Source: Malonomonas sp036526255
Lineage (GTDB): Bacteria; Desulfobacterota; Desulfuromonadia; Desulfuromonadales; Geopsychrobacteraceae
DNA: 64,000 nucleotides
Assembly (NCBI GenBank): GCA_036526255.1
Contig: DATCYW010000009.1
Location: forward strand, 1 to 64,000
Reading direction: 5' to 3'
Position numbers and translations under genes: made by a program. The notes under the pieces are model-generated. The model saw only the letters and a list, made by a program, of their open reading frames with translations, was not told the DNA's origin and searched no databases. Shown piece after piece: positions 50,985 to 59,844 of this stretch; the first letter of the stretch is position 1; every line of letters begins with the position of its first letter.

Positions 50985-51872
50985 TTGCTGCCACGTCGCC
51001 ATGTCCGTTGGTCAAGGCTCGATAGCACGCTGCTTCTGCTGCTGCTTGCGGTTGTCGCCTATCTGGGCTACCGGGTCGAGATCGGTCTGGAATATCGCTG
51101 GAACTGGTCGGTCATCCCACAGTATCTGCTGCGCTACGATGAGCAGGGTGGCTTGGTGCCGAACCTGCTGCTGCAGGGGCTGCTGACCACCATCCGCTTA
51201 AGTTTCTGGAGTCTGCTGCTGGCGTTGCCGATCGGTCTGCTGGCCGGTTTGTTGCGCACCAGCCCACACCTGTTCAACCGCTTGCTCGGCGGTAGCTATG
51301 TTGCCCTGCTGCGCAATCTGCCGCCGCTGGTGCTGGTGCTGATCGGCTATTTTTTCGTCAGCGATCAGCTGTTGCCGCTGCTGCAGATCCCCGAATTGTT
51401 GTCGCAGGCACCCGAAGGGCTGCAGCGGTTGCTCGGCTGGTGTCTGGCGCCGCCCGATCAGCTGGAAGCCTTTATCGCTGCAGTTCTGACCCTGGCGTTG
51501 TTCGAAGGGGCCTACATCGGCGAGATCGTCCGGGCCGGAATCAATTCCATCGAAACCGGGCAGTGGGAAGCTGCCAGCGCGCTGGGGATGCGCCGTTGGC
51601 AGTTGCTGCAGCAGGTCATCCTGCCGCAGGCTTTTGCGCGGATGATTCCGCCACTGGCCGGGCAGGCGATTTCGGTGATCAAGGATTCGGCGATCGTTTC
51701 GGTGATCTCGATTCAGGAGCTGACCTTTCAGGGGATGGAGCTGATGGCCGCCACCTACCTGACCTTCGAGGTCTGGATTACGGTGACGTTGCTGTACTTC
51801 CTCATCACCTACGGCTGCTCCTGGCTGGCCGGTAAGCTGGAATTACGCTTGCAACGGATTCATCTGTATTGA
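50985..51872 (+). CDS. Polar amino acid ABC transporter permease (second)
   Basis: 295 residues, TTG start. Similar to the other permease in the cluster: a membrane helix (DSTLLLLLLAVVAYLGYR), a YRWNWSVIPQYLL segment, and the EAA-like loop AASALGMRRWQLLQQVILPQAFARM. The two permeases probably form a heterodimer. Downstream is a lipoprotein gene whose start overlaps the stop region. The ATPase is missing from the window. Confidence 0.88.
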   Translation: MLPRRHVRWSRLDSTLLLLLLAVVAYLGYRVEIGLEYRWNWSVIPQYLLRYDEQGGLVPNLLLQGLLTTIRLSFWSLLLALPIGLLAGLLRTSPHLFNRLLGGSYVALLRNLPPLVLVLIGYFFVSDQLLPLLQIPELLSQAPEGLQRLLGWCLAPPDQLEAFIAAVLTLALFEGAYIGEIVRAGINSIETGQWEAASALGMRRWQLLQQVILPQAFARMIPPLAGQAISVIKDSAIVSVISIQELTFQGMELMAATYLTFEVWITVTLLYFLITYGCSWLAGKLELRLQRIHLY

Positions 51873-51883
51873 GGTGCTGTGAA

Positions 51884-52354
51884 ATGAAGAGAACGTCGCT
51901 GATAAAAATGTCAGTTCTGCTCGGGCTGCTGCTATTGTCAGCCTGTGCGACCTTGCGCCCCAATTTCGAGGAACCCTCGGTGACGGTGACTTCATTCCGC
52001 GCGCTGCCGTCGGAGAGTATCGCGCCCCGCTTCGAAATCGGCCTGCATGTCGTCAACCCCAACCGCAGCGCCCTGAAACTGCATGGTCTGGCCTATAACG
52101 TCGAACTCGAAGGGCATCGGATTCTCACCGGCGTTTCCAACCAGCTGCCATTGATCGCTGCTTACGGCGAGGGGGATGTGCTGCTGCAGGCCAGCCCCGA
52201 CCTGTTCAATACCATCAACCTGTTCGCCGAACTGATGACGCAACCGCGCGAAAGCTTCCGCTTCAAACTGGAAGCCCAACTCGATGTCGGTTGGCTGCTG
52301 CCGAAGATCCGCGTCGAGAAAAGCGGTGAAATCTCGCTGGCGACCAAACCTTGA
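51884..52354 (+). CDS. LEA14-like WHy-domain lipoprotein
   Basis: 156 residues. A lipobox (LLLLSACATL) gives an acylated Cys near residue 21. The rest matches the LEA14/WHy fold: VTSFRALPSESIAPRFEIGLHVVNPNRSALKLHGLAYNVELEG. Such proteins resemble plant desiccation proteins and occur in many bacteria with unknown function. The stop overlaps the TTG start of the next gene. Confidence 0.75.
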   Translation: MKRTSLIKMSVLLGLLLLSACATLRPNFEEPSVTVTSFRALPSESIAPRFEIGLHVVNPNRSALKLHGLAYNVELEGHRILTGVSNQLPLIAAYGEGDVLLQASPDLFNTINLFAELMTQPRESFRFKLEAQLDVGWLLPKIRVEKSGEISLATKP

Positions 52355-52776
52355 ACGATCATTTGCAAATCAGCGGCGGTGGTGCCGAACTTTGCCCCTG
52401 TGGCAGTAGTCTTAGCTATCCGGACTGTTGCGGCTGCTACCACTGCGGAAAAAGCCTGCCGGCAACCGCCGAACAGCTGATGCGCTCACGCTACAGCGCC
52501 TATGTGTTCAAATTGGCGGATTATCTCTATCAGACTACGCATCCCGACAAGCGCTCATCAGGGTTGCAGGATGAAATTGCCGCATGGGCGGCACAGGTGG
52601 AGTTTGTTCAGCTGGAGATCCTTGCTGTTCAGCGGGGGCAGGCCGGGGACAAGGTCGGCAAGGTCGAATTTATCGCCCACTATCGACAACAGCAGCAAAC
52701 CAGGCAGCTCAGAGAACTGTCGCGGTTTCGGCGCTTCAAGGGCGCCTGGTGTTACTTTGATGGTGAAATCGGTTAA
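52351..52776 (+). CDS. YchJ family (SEC-C/UPF0225) protein
   Basis: 141 residues. Cysteine motifs typical of zinc-binding SEC-C: LCPCGSSLSYPDCCGCYH, followed by the YchJ landmarks LMRSRYSAYVFKLADYLYQTTHP and the C-terminal FRRFKGAWCYFDGEI. Function unknown. TTG start overlaps the preceding stop. Confidence 0.85.
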   Translation: MNDHLQISGGGAELCPCGSSLSYPDCCGCYHCGKSLPATAEQLMRSRYSAYVFKLADYLYQTTHPDKRSSGLQDEIAAWAAQVEFVQLEILAVQRGQAGDKVGKVEFIAHYRQQQQTRQLRELSRFRRFKGAWCYFDGEIG

Positions 52777-52796
52777 GCATTTAAGGGCTGGCAGCG

Positions 52797-53261
52797 ATGG
52801 CAACTGAGATCGAACGAAAATTTCTGGTGAAGAACGACAGTTGGCGCGCTGGCGCCGTGGGCATAGCTTTCAGGCAGGGTTACCTGTGTGCCGAACCCGA
52901 ACGGACCGTCCGCGTGCGATTGGAAGGGGGTCTGGGCAAGCTGACGGTGAAAGGGAAATCGGTCGGCATCAGTCGGGCCGAATATGACTATGTCATCCCC
53001 GCTGACGATGCGATCGAAATGCTCGACAGGCTCTGTCTGCGGCCATTGATCGAAAAGACCCGCTACCGGATTGAACATGCCGGGCAGGTCTGGGACGTTG
53101 ATGTCTTTCACTCCGAAAATAGCGGTCTGATTCTCGCCGAGATCGAATTGGAGTCGGTGGATAGTCTGTTCGCTCTGCCCGACTGGGTCGGGGCGGAAGT
53201 TTCCGCTGACCCGCGCTATTTCAACTCCAACCTGGTAAAGCGCCCCTTTTCCGGCTGGTAG
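52797..53261 (+). CDS. CYTH domain protein (triphosphate-hydrolase-like)
   Basis: 154 residues. N-terminal EIERKFLV matches the ExExK metal/triphosphate-binding signature; RQGYLCAEPERTVRVRLEGG, VKGKSVGISRAEYDY and FSNEIEL-type ILAEIELES follow. Members include class IV adenylate cyclase-like and inorganic triphosphatases. The YchJ gene lies immediately upstream; product predicted as a tripolyphosphatase, by family only. Confidence 0.85.
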   Translation: MATEIERKFLVKNDSWRAGAVGIAFRQGYLCAEPERTVRVRLEGGLGKLTVKGKSVGISRAEYDYVIPADDAIEMLDRLCLRPLIEKTRYRIEHAGQVWDVDVFHSENSGLILAEIELESVDSLFALPDWVGAEVSADPRYFNSNLVKRPFSGW

Positions 53262-53273
53262 CTGAGCCGCGCA

Positions 53274-54068
53274 TCAGACCAGCAACATCCGATCCGAGAC
53301 AAACTCTTCGCCACGTACGGCGTAAAACTGTTCCAGCAGGTTCTCCACCGTCATCGCCGCCTTCTCCTCGCCGCTGACATCCAGAATCACCCGCCCGCCG
53401 TGCAGCATGATCAGCCGGTTGCCGAGCTGCAGCGCCTGGCGCATGTTGTGGGTGACCATCAGCGCGGTTAATTGCTGCTCTGATATCAGCTGCTGCGTCA
53501 GTTCCAGAACCTGTTGCGCGGTTTTCGGATCGAGCGCCGCAGTGTGCTCATCCAACAGCAATATTTTCGGTTTGACCAGCGTCGCCATCAGCAGGGTCAG
53601 CGCCTGCCGCTGACCCCCGGAGAGCAGGCCGACCGGGTCTTTGAGCCGCTCTTCCAGCCCCAATCCGAGTTGCGCCAGTTGCTGCCGGAACAGTTCGCGG
53701 TCACTGCGCTTAACCCCTTTGCCCAGACCGTGACGACGGCCGCGACGGTTGGCCAGGGCCAGGTTCTGTTCGATGGACAGCGCTGCGCAGGTGCCGAGCA
53801 GCGGATCCTGAAAGACCCGGCTGATCAGGGTCGCGCGCTGGTGCTCCGGCCAGCGGGTGACCTCTTGTTCGTCAATCCGGATCTGGCCGCTGTCGATGGC
53901 GTAGCTGCCGGCCAGACAGTTCAGCAGCGTACTCTTGCCGGCGCCGTTGGAGCCGATGACGGTGATGAAATCCCCTTTGGCCACCTGCAGGTTGATTCCG
54001 GCCAGCGCCAGTACTTCATTGATGCTGCCACGGTGAAAGGTTTTGATCAGATCCTTGATGGTAATCAT
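53274..54068 (-). CDS. ABC transporter ATP-binding protein (TrpX/TrpY-type importer)
   Basis: 264 residues. Walker A GSNGAGKST, signature LSGGQRQALTL, Walker B ILLLDEHTA, H-loop THNMRQ. Co-transcribed on the minus strand with a permease (4-base overlap) and a substrate-binding protein upstream. Substrate is unknown; the group includes proteins annotated as tryptophan/tyrosine or other solute importers. Confidence 0.9.
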   Translation of the reverse strand: MITIKDLIKTFHRGSINEVLALAGINLQVAKGDFITVIGSNGAGKSTLLNCLAGSYAIDSGQIRIDEQEVTRWPEHQRATLISRVFQDPLLGTCAALSIEQNLALANRRGRRHGLGKGVKRSDRELFRQQLAQLGLGLEERLKDPVGLLSGGQRQALTLLMATLVKPKILLLDEHTAALDPKTAQQVLELTQQLISEQQLTALMVTHNMRQALQLGNRLIMLHGGRVILDVSGEEKAAMTVENLLEQFYAVRGEEFVSDRMLLV

Positions 54069-54952
54069 CTGCTTCGCACCTTTCTGCGCAGCTTCGGCAG
54101 GGTCAGGGCTGCGACCACCAGCAGCGCGGTGAGCAGATTCAGGTCACTGGGGGTAAAGGAGAACTGCCCCAGTTTCAAGCTCAGCGCTAGGGCGATCGCC
54201 AATCGGTAGATCAGCGAACCGAGCAGCGCCGCCAGCAGCGCCCGGCCGATGGTGCGACAGCCGAACAGCGTCTCGCCGACGATTACTGAAGCAAGACCGG
54301 CGACGATAGTGCCGACCCCCATGTTGACATCGGCGGCACCCTGGCTCTGGCAGAGCAGTGCGCCGCTGACCGCCGCCAGACCGTTGGAGAGGCCGACGGT
54401 GAGAATGATCACCCGATCGGTATTGACCCCCTGGCTGGTAATCATCTGTTTGTTGGCCCCGGTCGCCTGCATCGCCAGGCCGAAAGCGGTGTGCAGCAGC
54501 CAGAGCAGCACCAGCAGGATGGCGACGGACAATCCGGCAAACAGTAATGGCGCAGCGTTGAACATGCCGATGCCGGCATTCAGCAGTGGCTCCAGGACCG
54601 TCGGTTTGCCGAGCAGGGTCATGTTCGGCCTCCCCATCACCCGCAGGTTGATGGAGTAGAGCGCGATCATGGTCAGGATCGAGGCGAGCAGATGCAGGAT
54701 GCCGAATTTGGTGTTGAGAATTCCGGTGACCATGCCGGCCAGAAAGCCGGCGAACAGCGCCAGCAGCAGCGACAGGTAGGGATCGATGCCGGCAGTGATG
54801 GCGACCGCAGAAACGGCAGCCCCCAGCGGGAGGCTGCCGTCAACGGTCAGATCGGGAAAATCGAGAACCCGGAAGGTCAGGTAGACGCCTAAGACCAGAA
54901 AACCATAGGCGAACCCCTGTTCCAGGGCGCCCATAAAAGAAAAGTAAGTCAT
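54065..54952 (-). CDS. ABC transporter permease (TrpY-type)
   Basis: 295 residues of a branched-chain-permease-like fold with about eight hydrophobic helices; DFPDLTVDGSLPLGAAVSA and VGLSNGLAAVSGALLCQSQG are typical of this permease type. It lies between the ATPase and the binding protein and overlaps the ATPase start by 4 bases. Confidence 0.88.
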   Translation of the reverse strand: MTYFSFMGALEQGFAYGFLVLGVYLTFRVLDFPDLTVDGSLPLGAAVSAVAITAGIDPYLSLLLALFAGFLAGMVTGILNTKFGILHLLASILTMIALYSINLRVMGRPNMTLLGKPTVLEPLLNAGIGMFNAAPLLFAGLSVAILLVLLWLLHTAFGLAMQATGANKQMITSQGVNTDRVIILTVGLSNGLAAVSGALLCQSQGAADVNMGVGTIVAGLASVIVGETLFGCRTIGRALLAALLGSLIYRLAIALALSLKLGQFSFTPSDLNLLTALLVVAALTLPKLRRKVRSR

Positions 54953-54957
54953 GATTG

Positions 54958-55911
54958 TTACTGGATGATTTTATCCGCTTTGCTCAGCAGATCGGTCGGA
55001 ATTTCCAGCCCCATTTTTGCAGCTGAGCCTGGATTCAGGTGGATCTTGAACTCGCGCAGCGTCTCGACCGGCATCTCGCCCGGATTGGCACCCTTGAGGA
55101 CCCGGCTGACCATTTCCCCGGTTTGACGCCCCATCTGATAATAATCGACTGCCAGCGCAGCGATCGCGCCACGGGCGACAGAATCGGTGTCGGCAGCGAA
55201 GACCGGCAACTTGGCCTGATAACCGATCTGGGTGATCGCTTCAAAGGCAGAGACAACCGTGTTATCGGTCGGGATGTAAATCGCTTCGCTGCGACCGATC
55301 AGGCTTTTGGCCGCTTGAAAAACCCCGGCAGAATTGCTGAGGGTCGCTTCTTCAACCCGAATCCCGCGCTTGGCAGCTTCTGCTTTGAGGACCCGGACCA
55401 GGGTGACTGAATTCGCTTCCCCCGAGTTATAGATGACGCCGAGTGTTTTCAGCTTGGGCAGGAATTGCAGAATCAGGTCAAGCTGCTTATCGATCGGGCT
55501 CATGTCAGAGGTGCCGGTGACGTTGCCGCCCGGCTTTTCCAGCGATTGTACCAGTCCGGCACCGACCGGGTCAGTGACTGCGGCAAAAACGATCGGAATC
55601 TCTTTGATGGTTTGGGCGCAAGCCTGAGCTGTGGGGGTGGCAATGCCGACAGCGACATCGGGCTGCTCACCGAGGATGAGTTTGGCGATCAGGTTGGCGG
55701 TGGCGATGTTCCCCTGAGCGATGTGTTCAAAATAACGTACTGTTAACTCTTGGGCGATCAGCTCATCCTTGACCCCCTGCCGCAAAGCGTCCAGTGCCGG
55801 ATGCTCAACTATCTGATTGAACGAGACACTGTATTCGGTGGCGACTCCGGCCTGAACTGAAACGAGCAGGGAAAACAGGCAGAACAAGGGGAACAGCAGA
55901 TATTTCTTCAT
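54958..55911 (-). CDS. ABC transporter substrate-binding protein (PF04392 type)
   Basis: 317 residues after the ATG at 55911 (GGAG seven bases upstream). Signal peptide (LLFPLFCLFSLLVSVQAG). Family landmarks: IVEHPALDALRQG, IATANLIAKLILGEQPDVAVGIATPTAQ, ETAVT-like VFAAVTDPVGAGLV, and VYNSGEANSVTLV-like IYNSGEANSVTLV. It starts the three-gene operon; the 5' region at 55912-56194 is shared with the divergent AraC-type gene. Confidence 0.9.
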   Translation of the reverse strand: MKKYLLFPLFCLFSLLVSVQAGVATEYSVSFNQIVEHPALDALRQGVKDELIAQELTVRYFEHIAQGNIATANLIAKLILGEQPDVAVGIATPTAQACAQTIKEIPIVFAAVTDPVGAGLVQSLEKPGGNVTGTSDMSPIDKQLDLILQFLPKLKTLGVIYNSGEANSVTLVRVLKAEAAKRGIRVEEATLSNSAGVFQAAKSLIGRSEAIYIPTDNTVVSAFEAITQIGYQAKLPVFAADTDSVARGAIAALAVDYYQMGRQTGEMVSRVLKGANPGEMPVETLREFKIHLNPGSAAKMGLEIPTDLLSKADKIIQ

Positions 55912-56194
55912 AGAGAACTCCAAAAATTAAAATAAGAGTAAAGCGCAGCGGATAATCTACCGCCGACGATCTGGCAGGTCAAGAATCGCTTTATTTCAGG
56001 GCGCGGCTCTTGCCAGAGATTGCACCTGACAAGAGTACAGAGGTTGTGTCTTAGCAGATTTATAACCGAAAGAAATTGCATTTAAGGGCGATTTCAGACA
56101 TTCTTTCCCTTTGAATAAAGTTTTTATCGCGACGTCCTTTGTCGGTTAACGAGAATTCTGTCGAAAATCGCACGAAACAGCAGAAGGAGTCTGA

Positions 56195-57169
56195 ATGTTA
56201 AAAGTTGCTGTGATGGCTTACGATAATTGCCTGCTTTCCGGCATTGCCGGCCCGCTCGACCTGTTTGCCGTGGCAAACTGGGAGCAGCGGCGCTTGCGGC
56301 CGGAGCTCAAGGAGCCCTTCTGCCGTTGTGAAGTCGTAACGGTCGGAGGCGGCCCGGTGACCAGTTTCAACCGCTTGCCGGTGATGGCGAAGCGTGCGTT
56401 GAGCGATTGTCAGGACGCCGACCTGATTCTGGTTCCGGGAATGATGGGTCGCCCGGAGCAGCTGTTTGAACATCCGGAATTGAGCGCCTGGGTCCGGCAA
56501 CAGCACCGTCGCGGTGCGGTCGTTGCCAGTGCCTGTTCCGGCGCTTTTCTGCTGGCGGAAGCGGGGATTCTGCAGAACCGGCCAGCAACCACCCATTGGC
56601 AGCTGGCGGAGCGTTTTCGTCAGCGCTACCCGCAGGTTGATCTGCAGATCGATCAACTGTTGATTGATGGTGAGGATTACCTTTGTGCCGGCGGCACCAG
56701 CGCCCATCTTGATCTGGCCCTCTATCTGCTGGAAAAATACGGTTCAGCGCCTCTGGCTTCGGCCTGCGCGCGGATGATGCTGATCGAGCGCAGTCGCCGC
56801 AAACAGGCACCTTTTGTCCGTTTCCGCGCCCGCAAGGATCACGGCGACCCGTCGATACTGCCCGTGCAGCAGTGGCTCGATCAGAACTATCAGCATCGGG
56901 TAGTGGTGAAAAACCTGGCCGGTATGGCTGAATTGAACGAACGGACCTTTCTGCGGCGTTTCCGCAAGGCGACCGGGGAGGCACCGCTCGAATATCTGCA
57001 GCGGCTGCGGATCGAAAAGGCCAAACAGTTGCTGGTTGACAGCGGCGAGCAGCTCGACTCGATCACCCGTAGCGTCGGTTACGAGGACGTCAGTTCCTTC
57101 CGGCGCCTGTTCAAGCAGGTCGTCGGACTCTCGCCGACCAGTTACCGGCAGCGCTTCAGGACTCTATAG
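56195..57169 (+). CDS. GlxA-type AraC-family transcriptional regulator
   Basis: 324 residues. The N-terminal DJ-1/PfpI-like domain (LILVPGMMGRPEQLF; ASACSGAFLLAEAG, with the nucleophile-elbow Cys) is followed by an AraC helix-turn-helix pair (LAGMAELNERTFLRRFRKATGEAPLEYLQRLRIE; ITRSVGYEDVSSFRRLFKQVVGLSP). It probably regulates transport or catabolism of a small molecule; the inducer is unknown. AAGGAG is seven bases upstream. It converges with a DMT exporter, overlapping it by 14 bases. Confidence 0.92.
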   Translation: MLKVAVMAYDNCLLSGIAGPLDLFAVANWEQRRLRPELKEPFCRCEVVTVGGGPVTSFNRLPVMAKRALSDCQDADLILVPGMMGRPEQLFEHPELSAWVRQQHRRGAVVASACSGAFLLAEAGILQNRPATTHWQLAERFRQRYPQVDLQIDQLLIDGEDYLCAGGTSAHLDLALYLLEKYGSAPLASACARMMLIERSRRKQAPFVRFRARKDHGDPSILPVQQWLDQNYQHRVVVKNLAGMAELNERTFLRRFRKATGEAPLEYLQRLRIEKAKQLLVDSGEQLDSITRSVGYEDVSSFRRLFKQVVGLSPTSYRQRFRTL

Positions 57170-58052
57170 CCGCTTCAGGCTTCGGCTGCGCAAGGGGCTT
57201 CCGCAGCGACAGCAGGGTGTGCAGCACCAGGGTGCCGACGATCAGCAGGCCGGCGAACAGGGTGGTCGACCCGGGCACTTCGCCGAGCGCCAGCCAGACC
57301 CAGATCGGGCCGAGGATGGTTTCGGTCAACAGAATCAGGCTGACCTCGGGCGCCGGCAGGTAGCGGGGACCGAGCGTGATCATGGCGAAAGAGACCGGCA
57401 ACACCAGCCCGCCGAGCAGCAGCAGGTAACCGGCATCAGCGCTCGAAACCGCGAGCGGTTGCGCACCGAGCAGTAAGACCAGCGGGATCACCAGCAGATT
57501 GCCGATCACGTTGGCCGGAATCATGTTGACCGCTCGACCGCGACGCAGAATCACCAGGTTGATTGCCCACATCAGCGTCGCGCCCAGCGCCAGCAGGTCG
57601 CCGAACAGTAAGCCGTTTTGCAGACTGCCGGAGAAGAGCAGCAGGATGCCGCAAAAACAGCAGATGATCGCCAGCCAGGTGCGCAGCGCGATCTTCTCAC
57701 GCAGGAACAGAAAGCTGAACAGGCTGCTGAAAACCGGGGTGGCGGCGAGGATGATCAGGGTATTGGCGGCGGCGGTCTGTTTCAGCGAACTGACAAACAG
57801 CAGCGAGCCACAGCAGAGCACCAGCGCTGACAGCAGTCCGGTTCGCCCGGTGGCGACGAAGCTGCGCCAGAACCCTTGTCGGTAGCGCAGCAGCAGAAAC
57901 AGCGACATGACGACAGCGGTCAACAGGCAGCGCCAAAACAGCAGGCTCCACAGATCGCAGGTGATCAGGCGCACCAGGAGCGCATCCGGACTGAGGATCA
58001 GTACGGCGGTGAAGGTCAGAATAAGTCCTTTTAGGTGATCAGAGCGCTCCAT
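57156..58052 (-). CDS. EamA-family DMT transporter
   Basis: 298 residues with ten hydrophobic helices in two EamA repeats, RSDHLKGLILTFTAVLILSPDALLVRLI and LFGDLLALGATLMWAINLVIL; the second repeat ends LLIVGTLVLHTLLS. Exporters of this superfamily move metabolites such as amino acids. Substrate cannot be assigned. Confidence 0.88.
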   Translation of the reverse strand: MERSDHLKGLILTFTAVLILSPDALLVRLITCDLWSLLFWRCLLTAVVMSLFLLLRYRQGFWRSFVATGRTGLLSALVLCCGSLLFVSSLKQTAAANTLIILAATPVFSSLFSFLFLREKIALRTWLAIICCFCGILLLFSGSLQNGLLFGDLLALGATLMWAINLVILRRGRAVNMIPANVIGNLLVIPLVLLLGAQPLAVSSADAGYLLLLGGLVLPVSFAMITLGPRYLPAPEVSLILLTETILGPIWVWLALGEVPGSTTLFAGLLIVGTLVLHTLLSLRKPLAQPKPEAAIES

Positions 58053-58132
58053 GGCGGCGATTCATCGCACAGCGCCTGATAAAATGCAAGCGGCTTCAGG
58101 GCCGCCTTGAAAAGAGCAGGGGGAGGGTTGAG

Positions 58133-58402
58133 GTGGCGATTGCAGGAAGTCCGAAAAAGCTGGCGCAGGATATTGCCGAAGGGTTCATGAGTCTTTCGCC
58201 GGTATCTTTGAAACCATATACGCCGACAGATCTGAAAATCATCTTGAGTCATCTGGGGATGGTGCAGCGGGAAATCCGTCAGATTCAGGTGGCGCAGGAG
58301 GATGTGCTGCTGATCAAGGCGAAGAATACGCGGCTGACCAGAATCAGTCAGGCGGAGATGGTCCTGCGGAGTTACTGCAAAAAAAAGCGGATACCGCTCT
58401 GA
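58133..58402 (+). CDS. Uncharacterised 89-residue protein
   Basis: Starts at a GTG behind GGGAGGG. The product is basic, without signal or membrane helix, and largely helical: KPYTPTDLKIILSHLGMVQREIRQIQVAQEDV then KNTRLTRISQAEMVLRSYCKKK. I recognise no family. It lies between a DMT exporter and a PilZ protein on the opposite strand. Confidence 0.6.
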   Translation: MAIAGSPKKLAQDIAEGFMSLSPVSLKPYTPTDLKIILSHLGMVQREIRQIQVAQEDVLLIKAKNTRLTRISQAEMVLRSYCKKKRIPL

Positions 58403-58403
58403 A

Positions 58404-58766
58404 TCAGCCGCGCTTGAGCCAGTGAAAGAATTCGCGATCGACTTCAGAGCTGTCGCCGAAATTGAGTTCGAGCAGACGGCGCAGATGGCCCATCGTCGTC
58501 GCGTTTTCAGCGACGAAGATAAAGCCGTAGAACAGGCCGCGCTGGTGAATCAATTCGGCGGTGAACTCAAGTGTCAGCGCGGAGTCCGGCAGGGTGATTC
58601 TCAGCTGGTAGAGTTTGCCGGTCTCCACGGCCAGTTCTTCGGTGGCGCTGAACAGCGCACCCTGCAGGGCCAGGTCGACCAGTCTGCAGCGCACCGGGGT
58701 GTTGTCGATAAGGATGTCGGCTTCGGTTTCAAAGTTGAGTCGGCGAAAACTGCGTTGGTCGTTCAT
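58404..58766 (-). CDS. PilZ-domain protein (cyclic di-GMP binding)
   Basis: About 120 residues from the ATG at 58766 (GGAG upstream); the open frame to 58874 adds an unsupported extension. PilZ landmarks: RRLNF (RxxxR-like, with RSFRR before it) and DLALQGALFSA (D/NxSxxG with Ala for Ser). It probably binds cyclic di-GMP and affects motility or polysaccharide, by family inference. It overlaps no neighbour; the plus-strand small ORF ends 2 bases away. Confidence 0.78.
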   Translation of the reverse strand: MNDQRSFRRLNFETEADILIDNTPVRCRLVDLALQGALFSATEELAVETGKLYQLRITLPDSALTLEFTAELIHQRGLFYGFIFVAENATTMGHLRRLLELNFGDSSEVDREFFHWLKRG

Positions 58767-59031
58767 CCGGTGTCTCCTGCGGCGGTGAATAACTTCAGTG
58801 CTGTTTTTATCCGTTACTGCAGCGCTTTGAAAGAGAAAAGTGCCCTGTGGCCGGTTCCGGTGACTGGTCAACATTCACATTTTAGCAGGATTTCCGCAGA
58901 TTGCTGAGTATTGTCCTGCGGGTTTCTGCCGCTGCCGGCTGGCGCTAGAGCAGGCAATCTGTCGTTGCGATGGGGGTGTTCCGGGAGTAGAGTCTTCTGG
59001 ATGGTTTGCTTACTTAATCTCAGGGAAAAAC

Positions 59032-59790
59032 ATGCGTTTGCTGAAATCTCTGCTGTTACTGTTCTGTTTATCTGTCGTCGCTTGTGCCCCACGGCTGCCG
59101 GCCGGCGTTACTTTTGAACTGCCTCAGACTGGCGTCTACGGGCAAGTGCTGCAGGCCGAGGCTGCCGCCGCAGGCGCCTGGGTCTATGCCTACAAAAACC
59201 AGCAGATGAATTATCGTGGCCCGGCCGAGTATGCAGCGCGGGTCGAAGCAGATGGTCGTTACACCCTCGATCTGCTGCCGGGCAACTGGTATCTGGTTGG
59301 CCGTTTTCGGCCTCAAGGGGACATTGATGGTCCGCCCCGCGTCGGCGATGCCTGGGCGATTCATCCCGGCAATCCGGTTAGGGTGGTCGCCGGACAGCCG
59401 CAGCGGATCGATTTCAGCCTGGCGGCGGTGAGCCAGCCGATGTTGCTGCGTGGCGGCAGTCTAGGAAGCGGCGATACCGGATTTACTGGGCGCTTGCTTG
59501 ATGCGCAGGACGCCGCGGTGGCGGGGGCTTTTGTGCTGGCCTACACCGATCTTGAGTTCCAGCGCATGCCCGATCATACTTCGGCAGCGGTTGATGCTTC
59601 CGGCCGGTTCAGGCTTTATGTCCCGCAAGCGGGGCGTTACTGTCTGGCCGCACGGCAGCGCACCCGCGGACAACCGATCCAGGGGGAGCTTTACGGAACG
59701 CTGGGCAAAGGGGAGGCTGCTTGCCGAACGGTGGCGGCTGGGCAAATAATTGATGTCGGGGCTATTCGCCTGACGCCGTATTTGCGTTAA
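59032..59790 (+). CDS. Lipoprotein with two carboxypeptidase-regulatory-like repeats
   Basis: 252 residues. A lipobox (LSVVACAPR) with the acylated Cys at residue 18. Two related segments, GVYGQVLQAEAAAAGAWVYAY... and GFTGRLLDAQDAAVAGAFVLAY, resemble beta-sandwich CarboxypepD-regulatory repeats. Function unknown; envelope attachment is likely. It precedes prc, but no co-transcription is certain. Confidence 0.78.
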   Translation: MRLLKSLLLLFCLSVVACAPRLPAGVTFELPQTGVYGQVLQAEAAAAGAWVYAYKNQQMNYRGPAEYAARVEADGRYTLDLLPGNWYLVGRFRPQGDIDGPPRVGDAWAIHPGNPVRVVAGQPQRIDFSLAAVSQPMLLRGGSLGSGDTGFTGRLLDAQDAAVAGAFVLAYTDLEFQRMPDHTSAAVDASGRFRLYVPQAGRYCLAARQRTRGQPIQGELYGTLGKGEAACRTVAAGQIIDVGAIRLTPYLR

Positions 59791-59844
59791 TATAGAAAGT
59801 CTGCCAGTGACCGCTGGATAAAAGGTTCAAAGAATGGGGAGCTT

